Below, in pieces: positions 45,144 to 52,053 of a stretch of DNA of 64,000 nucleotides. The stretch spans positions 185,429 through 249,428 of the forward strand of contig JBGSNU010000035.1 in the NCBI GenBank assembly GCA_041739415.1, written 5' to 3'. Both the position numbers and the translations under genes were made by a program. Numbering within the stretch: position 1 is the first letter of the stretch; each line of letters starts with the position of its first letter. The DNA is from JALHOQ01 sp041739415 (lineage in GTDB: Bacteria; Bdellovibrionota; Bdellovibrionia; Bdellovibrionales; UBA1609). The notes below the pieces were generated by a model. It saw only the letters and a list, made by a program, of their open reading frames with translations, was not told the DNA's origin and ran no database searches.

Positions 45144-45695
45144 TTATATTGATGTCATTGTGAGAGTAAGTGTTTGGGAATAGTTATCTGCCAATGGCAG
45201 CTGACCCGAAGCTATCGTCGCCCCACCCCAAGAAGCCATCAGCTCGCAATCTTCCTCAATACCGTACCCCAAAGTACTCGGCTGCGAAGCCGCGAGGGCC
45301 TGCAAATTGTCTGACGTTCCTGCCGCAACGATGCTGAAATTGGCCTGGCCCGCTGCCACTACGGACGTGCAGGTGCCAAAGCGGTATTTAAAACCGACTC
45401 CACTAAATGGATAGGCGACATTGGCCGAATTTTCAGGCACGCCACTAGCCGTGCTCGACGTGAGCGCAAGCGAAGCTATGTCGATGTTGTACTTAAAATG
45501 AATGAGGCCGAGTAGCCTGTCTGTGACAGTGACTCCTGGTGAAAGATCTAGATCTCCAGGCAATCCACGGACTGTTAAACTAAAGATAACCGGTACATTG
45601 CCGCTGATATTCAAGGTTCCAATCGCCACATCTGCCTGGGCGACCACAGCATATAGCTGAAAGATCAGTGCTGTTATCAGAAGGTGACGTTTCAT
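45144..45695 (-). CDS. Pilin-like subunit 2
   Basis: A 183-residue secreted paralog of pilin 1 and pilin 3: signal peptide ending AQA-DV, then GNVPVIFSLTVRGLPGDLDLSP (positions about 31-52), LGLIHFKYNIDIASL, a Cys in GTCTSV, GYGIEEDCELMASWGG, and a terminal strand YSQTLTLTMTSI. About two-thirds of the residues appear to match pilin 3 by eye. It lies on the opposite strand, converging with the adhesin gene 8 bp away. A degenerate sigma-28-like element is upstream. Confidence 0.8.
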   Translation of the reverse strand: MKRHLLITALIFQLYAVVAQADVAIGTLNISGNVPVIFSLTVRGLPGDLDLSPGVTVTDRLLGLIHFKYNIDIASLALTSSTASGVPENSANVAYPFSGVGFKYRFGTCTSVVAAGQANFSIVAAGTSDNLQALAASQPSTLGYGIEEDCELMASWGGATIASGQLPLADNYSQTLTLTMTSI

Positions 45696-45740
45696 AGATG
45701 CTCTCAGATGGATTTGTTAAAAAACAAACTCTCTCTGGAG

Positions 45741-45768
45741 ATATCTTAGCGGTTGCTGAGAAATTTGA
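45741..45768 (-). promoter_or_regulatory. Degenerate sigma-28-like promoter of pilin gene 2
   Basis: Reading on the minus strand, TCAAATTT (45761-45768) and TAAGATAT (45741-45748) are separated by 12 nt. The -35 half is close to that of the pilin 1 and 3 promoters, but the -10 half keeps only the GATA core and the spacer is one base longer. It is a weaker copy of the same layout. Confidence 0.3.
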
Positions 45769-45913
45769 TTGGTACAAGCTTGGTAATCTTGGCGAAAGAC
45801 GGGGGCAAAGGAGAAAATTTAGGCTAAAGGATGAAGCAGAAATTTCCCGGGTCTCGGCAAAAAACTGCAACGACGGCCACAACAGTGTAAGGCCGCCGCC
45901 GAGATCGAATAGT

Positions 45914-46471
45914 TTAAATCGACACCATTGTAAGCGTGAGTGTCTGTGTGTATTTTCCGGCTAGGGGAATTTGTCCTGCCGTGATAGTTTGACCACCCCA
46001 AGAGGCTGTTAGGTCACAGTCTTCTTCGATACCATAGCCAAGAGCTGCGGGCTGCGTAGCCGCAAGGCCTGTGAGTTCTGGGCTCGTGCTCGTGGCAATT
46101 GAAAAGTCCGCTTCGCCGACTGCGTTTACCGCTTGGCAGTTAGAGAATTTGTAGGTGAATGCGGTTCCTGCAGGATACGCAGTACCACCATTCATTGGCG
46201 CCCCGGTGGCAGAGTCAGAAGTAAGCAACAAGCTTGCAATGTCGACATTGTACTTAAAGTGAATAATGCCTAGAAGGCGGTCGTTTACGATAACGCCGGG
46301 AGTGAGATCCAGATCCCCTGGTAGCCCGCGCGCAGTCACGCTGAATACAGTGGGAACGTTTCCACTCATGTTAAGACTTGCGATGGACGTATCGGCAGCC
46401 ATAGCGGACGGTCCAACCATTTGTAAAACGGCGGCGAAGGCTGCCATCAGTAGTTTAAAGTTGCGGTACAT
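45914..46471 (-). CDS. Pilin-like subunit 3
   Basis: A 185-residue secreted protein with a signal peptide ending AMA-AD. The mature form shows GNVPTVFSVTARGLPGDLDLTP (positions about 35-56), LGIIHFKYNVDIASLLL, Cys in SNCQA and EEDCDL, and the closing strand KYTQTLTLTMVSI. It is closest to pilin 2. AGGAG precedes ATG 46471; the longer frame is unneeded. A strong sigma-28-type promoter lies 57-83 bp upstream, so it can be expressed independently of folE. Confidence 0.8.
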   Translation of the reverse strand: MYRNFKLLMAAFAAVLQMVGPSAMAADTSIASLNMSGNVPTVFSVTARGLPGDLDLTPGVIVNDRLLGIIHFKYNVDIASLLLTSDSATGAPMNGGTAYPAGTAFTYKFSNCQAVNAVGEADFSIATSTSPELTGLAATQPAALGYGIEEDCDLTASWGGQTITAGQIPLAGKYTQTLTLTMVSI

Positions 46472-46527
46472 GTCGACACTCCTGTTGTTTTGTGGAGAGC
46501 CGTCGCGGCCCCCTATCACAAGTGGAA

Positions 46528-46554
46528 ATATCGACGTCCTGAGCGGGAACTTGA
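46528..46554 (-). promoter_or_regulatory. Sigma-28 (FliA)-type promoter of pilin gene 3
   Basis: On the minus strand TCAAGTTC (46547-46554), an 11 nt spacer and GTCGATAT (46528-46535) match the sigma-28 layout and nearly repeat the pilin 1 promoter. The predicted start of transcription is about 50 nt before the ATG at 46471. Confidence 0.65.
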
Positions 46555-46655
46555 TGCTTTGACCGAAAGTGATCGAAAATCTCGTCGAAAGGCCAGCGCT
46601 GCGAGCGGTTTCACGAGAGGTCTCAGGACCTTTGCTCGACCTTTGTTAGCTTTGA

Positions 46656-47252
46656 TCAAGCTCCGAATTGTCTCCAGATTCGTGCAGTTTCGACCTCGGT
46701 TAATGCTTCTTCACCGACGAAGTACTCGGTCCGAGTTTTAGAGGATTGCTTCTCTACCCCTCGCATCATCATACACATATGCTGGGCCTCGACCACAACA
46801 GCGACGGCTCTTGCTTGTACGCATTCATAGATTGAAACGGCCACTTCTTTGGTTAGCCGCTCTTGCACCTGCAGTCTCCGCGCGAACACATCCACAATTC
46901 GCGCAAGCTTCGACAAACCTAGAATTTTTTGATTTGGCCAGTAGGCGATGGACGCCTTTCCCCAAAATGGCAACATGTGATGTTCACACAAGCTATAAAA
47001 CTCAATGTCCTTCACGCAGATGAGACCCGCGGATTCACTGTCAAAGACGCCCTCCCCGACAACTGCCGCGGGCGTAAGCGCATAACCTGAGGTTAGATCT
47101 TGAATAGCCTTGTAAAACCGATCTGGAGTTTTTAGCAGGCCCTCCCGATTCGGATCTTCGCCAATTTCTAAAAAAATTCCTCTGGCAAGACTGGGTATGG
47201 GAGCTGCCGAGATGAACCTTGGGTCTGCAGCTGCCGGCGAGACTTTTTTCAT
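46656..47252 (-). CDS. folE: GTP cyclohydrolase I
   Basis: A 198-residue enzyme that converts GTP to dihydroneopterin triphosphate, the entry to folate and pterin synthesis. Zinc and substrate motifs are SLCEHHMLPFWGKA, GLSKLARIVDVFARRLQVQERLT (positions about 118-140) and the late Cys of QHMCMMMRGVEK. I choose ATG 47252, preceded by GGGAG; GTG 47306 would add 18 residues without an SD. It is divergent from a renalase-like gene, as seen in clusters near photolyase genes. Confidence 0.96.
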   Translation of the reverse strand: MKKVSPAAADPRFISAAPIPSLARGIFLEIGEDPNREGLLKTPDRFYKAIQDLTSGYALTPAAVVGEGVFDSESAGLICVKDIEFYSLCEHHMLPFWGKASIAYWPNQKILGLSKLARIVDVFARRLQVQERLTKEVAVSIYECVQARAVAVVVEAQHMCMMMRGVEKQSSKTRTEYFVGEEALTEVETARIWRQFGA

Positions 47253-47363
47253 TCGAAACCACTCCCTTACAATAGCCCGAGCTGCACGCAGCCGCTCGTT
47301 GGTCACTCACATGGCACAAGTGTCCACATTTTTTATTCGCCCATACTTTTGGTTCATGGTAGT

Positions 47364-48407
47364 ATGAACATTATGAAAGGTAAAGCCAAAAATCCTGAAA
47401 TCCGCCCCGTGCCTAGTGCTCATGGCGCTGGGGGCTCTCATTCTCAGAGCAGCTGTAATTTCGTTATTGTCGGGAGCGGTCTGACGGGATTGAATTTGGC
47501 ACGGGAGCTTAAAAATTCAGATCCAAACTTGACAGTGTCTATCTTAGAAAAATCCACCAGCTGCGGCGGCCGCATGGCCACACGTCGTGTCGGAGACCTC
47601 AAGTTTGACCACGGGGCCCAGTTCATAAAAAAGACCGATGCCTCTCAATTGCTTATCGAATATTGGAATTCTGAAAATGTGGCTACCCGTTTTCCATCAA
47701 AGGAAATAGAAGCTGTCTGTGGCTTGGCGGGAATATCGCAGTTGGCAAAGAAACTCGCGGTGAATTTGGATGTCACCTACAACTTTGAGGCGACAAGGTT
47801 AGACCCAGTTGACGACGGGTGGATTGTTCACAGTGAAGATGGACGCAGTCGACAGGCCAAAACGGTTGTATTAACGAGTCCGTTGCCTCAAGCGCTCGAG
47901 CTGCTCTCCGGTTCCAATGTCCATTATGACTCTCGGCTCGGTGCCCTGTCTTATGCGAAATGCATCGTTCTACTCATTCAATCTGAATTCGAAATTTTAT
48001 CCAATCAAAGCTATTTTGAAAGAATAGATGAAGATGTCTTTTCAGCCTGTTCACAACGCGCAAAGGGCCTTGCACCAACTGGCGCTTGGACGATTGCGAT
48101 GAGCGAGGCCTGGAGTGAGCGGCATTTTGATCGGACCGAAGATGCGATTCTAAATTCTGCCCGACCCATTCTACAAAAAAAATTCGGCCTCGCACATCCC
48201 TACACGGCCCAAGTCAAAAAATGGCGATACTCACACCCTCAAGAAACTTGGCCGCAGCCGTTCGACAATCCTCAGCCTGGTCTGTTTGTTGCCGGTGACG
48301 GCTTCGGCGGGCCAAGTCTGGTTGGAGCCTTAATGAGCTCAAACGGCCTCTTAAAACATTTGCAAAAGACGTTGGCCCCTCAAGGGGACGGCGAGTTCCA
48401 CAAATGA
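47364..48407 (+). CDS. Renalase-like FAD-dependent amine oxidoreductase
   Basis: A 347-residue flavoprotein. The dinucleotide-binding motif VIVGSGLTGLNLA is near residue 36, then EKSTSCGGRMATRR and KFDHGAQFI, the classic renalase/MAO-type signature, and the C-terminal FAD motif LFVAGDGFGGPSLVGA near 315. Human renalase oxidises nicotinamide dinucleotide isomers; bacterial members are less defined. The N-terminal 30 residues are low-complexity. ATG 47364 is chosen over TTG 47349, with a weak SD in both cases. The last 4 bp overlap the next start (ATGA). Confidence 0.88.
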   Translation: MNIMKGKAKNPEIRPVPSAHGAGGSHSQSSCNFVIVGSGLTGLNLARELKNSDPNLTVSILEKSTSCGGRMATRRVGDLKFDHGAQFIKKTDASQLLIEYWNSENVATRFPSKEIEAVCGLAGISQLAKKLAVNLDVTYNFEATRLDPVDDGWIVHSEDGRSRQAKTVVLTSPLPQALELLSGSNVHYDSRLGALSYAKCIVLLIQSEFEILSNQSYFERIDEDVFSACSQRAKGLAPTGAWTIAMSEAWSERHFDRTEDAILNSARPILQKKFGLAHPYTAQVKKWRYSHPQETWPQPFDNPQPGLFVAGDGFGGPSLVGALMSSNGLLKHLQKTLAPQGDGEFHK

Positions 48408-48754
48408 AGATCTGCAAAACATGCGGTCGAACCACAGAAATGCGAAAAAAATGGGAGCAGATCTGGGACCAAATCCTCTATTGCAGTGCTCAATGTCGAC
48501 AAAATAAAAAGGCAGAGAAGTTTGAGGAGAAAATTTTGCAGCTCTTAAAGCTTCGGGGAGCTGACAAGACCATTTGTCCTTATGAAGTATTGAGTGAACC
48601 CGATAAAAAAGACAAAAAGATTATGGAAGCAGTCAGGGCCTCGGCCCGTCGATTGGTGGCCACAGGGCACATCGAAATTTGGCAAAGAGGCAAGCGCGTC
48701 GATCCATCCACCGCCAAGGGACCCATTCGCCTAAAGCTGTTGCGCAAAGGCTAA
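48404..48754 (+). CDS. DUF2256-DUF3253 fusion protein
   Basis: A 116-residue protein joining two small domains of unknown function. Residues 1-38 are DUF2256: CKTCGR, a Trp-rich WEQIWDQI, then YCSAQCR, a four-Cys zinc site. Residues 40-116 are DUF3253 (ILQLLKLRG, CPYEVL, ARRLVATGHIEIWQRGKRVDPS). Both domains often occur next to photolyase/cryptochrome, renalase-like and folE genes. It overlaps the renalase-like gene by 4 bp. Confidence 0.85.
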   Translation: MKICKTCGRTTEMRKKWEQIWDQILYCSAQCRQNKKAEKFEEKILQLLKLRGADKTICPYEVLSEPDKKDKKIMEAVRASARRLVATGHIEIWQRGKRVDPSTAKGPIRLKLLRKG

Positions 48755-48758
48755 GATT

Positions 48759-49571
48759 TTGAAGACGCAAGTTTACATCGGAGTCGATCAAACAGGAGCC
48801 GTCAACAAAGTTGGAACTCCTAAGCCGCTCGCCTCTTGTCTCATTCGAAATCGCACCGTGGAGTTTTTTTACCTCGAGAGTTTTTCAAAGGCGCAGATCG
48901 ATCTTCAACTCAAAAGTTCATCGACTGAGTCCGTTGTCGTCTGTCTGGATTGTGTAATTGGCCTGCCGCGCGCGCTCAAGGTCACATGGCGAGAGGCCCT
49001 TAAACAAATTCAGCCTAGCTCCGGTTTTGGGAGAGCCGTCGCGAGTCAATTTTTTTCTACGCTTGGCAACGGCCAAGTCTTGCGACGAGAGATTGAGGTC
49101 GCGTGCAAAGCGAATTCTGTGTTCCTAGAGAGGCCGTTTCAAAAAAATATCCAGTGTGGAACCTTTCGAATCTGGAAGGACATCGCTAAGTCTGAGCACG
49201 ACTTTCACGCCCCCCACCTGCTAGAGGAGCCAAGCGCCAACAGTCTACCTATCTTTGAGGGCTATCCGTCGTTGTCCTGGAAAATTCTTTTTGGCACGTC
49301 CTCAAGGCAACCCCAGCGCCTAAGAGCGCTGGTCAACCGCAACTTTCCTGAGCTGTCATTCGGAGTGAGCCAACAACGAGCTGTGGATGGCGATCCGAAT
49401 CTAGCTGACGCCTTTGTTTTAGCTGTGACTCTAAAACAGTTTCTTGGAGCCTCGCAAACCTGCGGCTGCAAAGACGAAGGATGGATCCTAGGACATACCC
49501 CTTCAATAAAGCGCATTGACAGCCGATTCTATCATTGTGGTTCGCACATTTGGCCTATAACATACTCTTAA
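48759..49571 (+). CDS. DUF429-like protein
   Basis: A 270-residue protein that looks like the DUF429 family: IGVDQTGAVNKVG at the start, VVCLDCVIGLPRAL near residue 64, and a later acidic block, SQQRAVDGDPNLADAFVLAV, consistent with a ribonuclease-H-like fold with metal-binding acids. Catalytic function unknown. The start is TTG 48759, only 4 bp after the stop of the DUF2256-DUF3253 gene, so it belongs to the same operon. It ends 2 bp before the MscS gene start. Confidence 0.6.
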   Translation: MKTQVYIGVDQTGAVNKVGTPKPLASCLIRNRTVEFFYLESFSKAQIDLQLKSSSTESVVVCLDCVIGLPRALKVTWREALKQIQPSSGFGRAVASQFFSTLGNGQVLRREIEVACKANSVFLERPFQKNIQCGTFRIWKDIAKSEHDFHAPHLLEEPSANSLPIFEGYPSLSWKILFGTSSRQPQRLRALVNRNFPELSFGVSQQRAVDGDPNLADAFVLAVTLKQFLGASQTCGCKDEGWILGHTPSIKRIDSRFYHCGSHIWPITYS

Positions 49572-49573
49572 TT

Positions 49574-50455
49574 ATGTTTATTGAACAAAAAAGCCTGCAA
49601 GAGTGGCTTCAACAAGCTGTGAATTTGGTGAATCGGACTTTTTTTAAAGTGGGCGATTTCAACGTGAGCCTCCTTGCCATATTTCATGTGTTCTTCTTTT
49701 TGGCTCTGCTGTATTTTGTCTCCAGTCGAATTCGCCTAGTTTTGCTGAAGCGACTCACCCACTTTCAACATGCAAAAGTCGATACGGTCTTAACACTGCT
49801 TCACTACGCCATTCTTACCATCGGTTCAGCTGTTATCCTGCAATCTGCCGGCCTGGATCTCGGTGCGCTTGCTGTGCTCGCTGGAGCTGTGGGGATCGGA
49901 CTTGGGCTTGGTTTGCAAAATATCACAAACAATTTTGTCAGTGGTTTAATTATTCTGTTTGAGCAACCTATCAAGGTGGGCGACCGAATCGAAGTGGGCG
50001 ATGTCATGGGTCAAGTCATTCGGATCGGGCTACGCTCCACCACGATTCTCACCAATGATAACATCTCAATTATCGTTCCCAATTCTGAGTTTGTTTCAAA
50101 CAATGTCGTCAACTGGAGCCACACCGATGATATTGTGCGCTTGCGAATTCCGATTGGTGTTTCGTATAACTCTGATCCACGCCAAGTGATTCAATCCCTC
50201 GAGACCGTGGTGAATGAACTGCCTGGAGTTTTAAAAGATCGCCGCTCTGACGTGATTCTCGATAGCTTTGGCGACAGCTCAATCAATTTTCTGGTGCGGG
50301 TTTGGACTCGGGACTTTGCCAAACGACCCGGCGCAATGAGGCACGAGATCAATCTAGTTATTTGGGATGCCCTAAAAAAGGACCAGATTGAGATTCCATT
50401 TCCACAGCTGGATCTGCACATTCAGCGATCTGCAAACAAAAAGTCTCTCAGTTAA
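49574..50455 (+). CDS. MscS-family mechanosensitive channel (second copy)
   Basis: A 293-residue channel with three hydrophobic spans before the pore helix. The pore region LAVLAGAVGIGLGLGLQNITNNFVSG (positions about 95-120) and the beta domain PIKVGDRIEVGDVMGQVIRIGLRSTTI are typical of MscS-like channels with a short N-terminus. It differs strongly from the copy at 26664. I use ATG 49574, because an earlier start would lie inside the DUF429 gene. It is the last gene of the renalase-like unit and converges with a small gene 2 bp away. Confidence 0.93.
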   Translation: MFIEQKSLQEWLQQAVNLVNRTFFKVGDFNVSLLAIFHVFFFLALLYFVSSRIRLVLLKRLTHFQHAKVDTVLTLLHYAILTIGSAVILQSAGLDLGALAVLAGAVGIGLGLGLQNITNNFVSGLIILFEQPIKVGDRIEVGDVMGQVIRIGLRSTTILTNDNISIIVPNSEFVSNNVVNWSHTDDIVRLRIPIGVSYNSDPRQVIQSLETVVNELPGVLKDRRSDVILDSFGDSSINFLVRVWTRDFAKRPGAMRHEINLVIWDALKKDQIEIPFPQLDLHIQRSANKKSLS

Positions 50456-50457
50456 TT

Positions 50458-50646
50458 TTACTCATTAGCGCCTGCCATTTTTTTGAGGACAATCTGAATG
50501 GTCGGCTCTTCGATTCTCGCCTGGCGCATAAGTCGCTTCGCCTTGGAAAAGTCGTCTGAATCAATTGCGTCAAAAAAGACTTCAACCCCACCAATTTCTG
50601 CCAACTTCTCCAACACCAATGTTCCCTCAAAATCCTCTTCATTCAC
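50458..50646 (-). CDS. Small acidic hypothetical protein
   Basis: A 62-residue protein, MNEEDFEGTLVLEKLAEIGG..., strongly acidic with a regular helical pattern and a basic C-terminal helix (ARIEEPTIQIVLKKM). GAGG is just before the ATG. An overlapping frame (50448-50642) encodes a Trp/Cys/Arg-rich peptide and is not credible. No family recognised. Confidence 0.55.
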   Translation of the reverse strand: MNEEDFEGTLVLEKLAEIGGVEVFFDAIDSDDFSKAKRLMRQARIEEPTIQIVLKKMAGANE

Positions 50647-50695
50647 CTCGCACCCCTCTCCTAACCTTACCGACTAGATTTAGAAATGGGAAGGT

Positions 50696-50744
50696 GACCG
50701 AATGACCTATATAACTAATTTCTCTGAGTTTAGGTCATTCGGTC
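50696..50744. promoter_or_regulatory. Perfect 14 bp inverted repeat, probable operator or hairpin before cytochrome b561
   Basis: GACCGAATGACCTA (50696-50709) and TAGGTCATTCGGTC (50731-50744) are exact inverse complements separated by 21 bp that include TATAACTAAT. The site lies between divergent genes, 72 bp before the cytochrome start, so a terminator role is unlikely. Two half-sites about three helical turns apart suit a dimeric regulator, possibly the LuxR-type protein encoded downstream. Confidence 0.6.
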
Positions 50745-50815
50745 CATAGACAAAGCAGCGCCTCAAGCTCATATTGAGCGTGAGGCAGAGGTTATTCTGC
50801 TCGACAGGAGCACTC

Positions 50816-51535
50816 ATGAGACGACAACTCGTATACGATTTACCGACTCGACTTTTTCACTGGCTCTTTGCAGGTCTCTTTTTGACTGCCTTTGCAATTG
50901 CCAAAACCATCGATGATGACTCCTCTTGGTTCAACTTACACTCCTTAGCGGGGCTCACCCTGGGGTTTTTGATAGTGCTCCGATTAATCTGGGGCGTATT
51001 TGGAACCCAGCATGCACGATTCTCTGACTTTGCCTTGAGGCCAGGTGACCTATTCAACTATTTTAAAGGCATCCTCAATGGAGACAAAAGGCGCTGGGCT
51101 GGGCACAACCCTGCCTCGAGTTGGGCGGCTCTAGTCATGCTGAGTTTGGGTCTTGGGCTCGCGGTGACTGGCTACCTTATGACTTCGGGACCGTATAAGG
51201 AGACCTTTGAAGATGTTCACGAGCTCTTTGCCAACGGCTTTGTTGTGGTTGCTGCTTTGCACGTCGCGGGAATCGCCCTTCACACCATTCGGTTCAAAGA
51301 AATGATCGGCCTCAGTATGCTGGATGGCAAGAAGGACGGCTTTCCTCAGGATCAGACAATAGGCTCCTCAAAACCTTCTGTTGGGATTTTACTGATGGGA
51401 CTTGTGGTCGTCTTTGCCGTGTACCTTTACAAAAATTACGACAGTCAAACCCAGGACTTGCAATTTTTTGGCACCACGCTTGAGTTGGGCGAGGGTCAAG
51501 GTGAAGACGGAGGAGAAACTGAGTTCGACGAATGA
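50816..51535 (+). CDS. Cytochrome b561-type di-heme membrane protein
   Basis: A 239-residue membrane protein of the bacterial cytochrome b561 family. Hydrophobic spans cover residues 10-30, 40-60, 95-115, 135-158 and 195-213. Heme-ligand candidates are His in RLFHWLF, LHSLAG, HELFANG and AALHVAGIALH. Members move electrons between membrane quinol and partners such as hydrogenase. The C-terminus adds one more span and an acidic tail (GEGQGEDGGETEFDE). No hydrogenase or other partner is nearby. AGGAG precedes ATG 50816. The last 4 bp overlap the LuxR-type gene. Confidence 0.88.
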   Translation: MRRQLVYDLPTRLFHWLFAGLFLTAFAIAKTIDDDSSWFNLHSLAGLTLGFLIVLRLIWGVFGTQHARFSDFALRPGDLFNYFKGILNGDKRRWAGHNPASSWAALVMLSLGLGLAVTGYLMTSGPYKETFEDVHELFANGFVVVAALHVAGIALHTIRFKEMIGLSMLDGKKDGFPQDQTIGSSKPSVGILLMGLVVVFAVYLYKNYDSQTQDLQFFGTTLELGEGQGEDGGETEFDE

Positions 51536-52053
51536 AGCAAAAAGAGCGGGTCGTCATTGCCATTGTACTTTCTCTGATTGCCTTGATGGTCGGTTTTGAT
51601 CTGTTCACCGATGCAAAGGAGGGAGTGGCCGTTTGGCACCTATTGGTGGAGGGCGCAATCGCCGTAATGGCATTATTCGGAGTGTTTTATGTCTTACGTG
51701 GATCCGTCGAGCTCAAAGCTCAACTCGAGCAAAATGTTACCGAGTTCACGGACTTTAAAAAGCAGACCGAAATTTGGAAGAGTGAATCTCGCAAATATTT
51801 GGACGGTCTTTCCAACGCGATAGATCAACAGCTCTCACGCTGGCAACTTTCCAATGCGGAAAAAGAAGTAGCGTTTCTATTGCTTAAAGGAATGAGTCTC
51901 AAAGAAATTGCTGAAATCCGGAACACTGCCGAAAAAACCGCTAGAGTACAATCTATGGCCGTGTATTCAAAGTCGGGCTTGTCGGGCCGCTCCGAGTTGT
52001 CGGCGTTTTTTCTTGAGGATCTATTGGTTCCGCCGGAGCCGGAAAAGAAATAG
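51532..52053 (+). CDS. Membrane-anchored LuxR-type HTH regulator
   Basis: A 173-residue protein with two transmembrane helices (about 7-25 and 36-58), a helical linker with coiled-coil character (60-100) and a C-terminal LuxR/FixJ-like HTH: LSNAEKEVAFLLLKGMSLKEIAEI and SGRSELSAFFLEDLL (positions about 105-165). The HTH retains the classic recognition-helix layout (EKTARVQSMAVYSKSG). Membrane location with no receiver domain suggests a signal sensed in the membrane. It is translationally coupled to cytochrome b561 (4 bp overlap) and ends 33 bp inside the convergent ATPase gene. Confidence 0.82.
   Translation: MKQKERVVIAIVLSLIALMVGFDLFTDAKEGVAVWHLLVEGAIAVMALFGVFYVLRGSVELKAQLEQNVTEFTDFKKQTEIWKSESRKYLDGLSNAIDQQLSRWQLSNAEKEVAFLLLKGMSLKEIAEIRNTAEKTARVQSMAVYSKSGLSGRSELSAFFLEDLLVPPEPEKK

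Noticed and set aside
50448..50642. Minus-strand frame with Trp/Cys/Arg-rich product
   Set aside because: It is the shifted frame of the acidic 62-residue gene, which has an SD and normal composition.
50696..50744. Inverted repeat as a rho-independent terminator
   Set aside because: It lies between two divergently transcribed genes and has a 21 nt loop and no U-tract.
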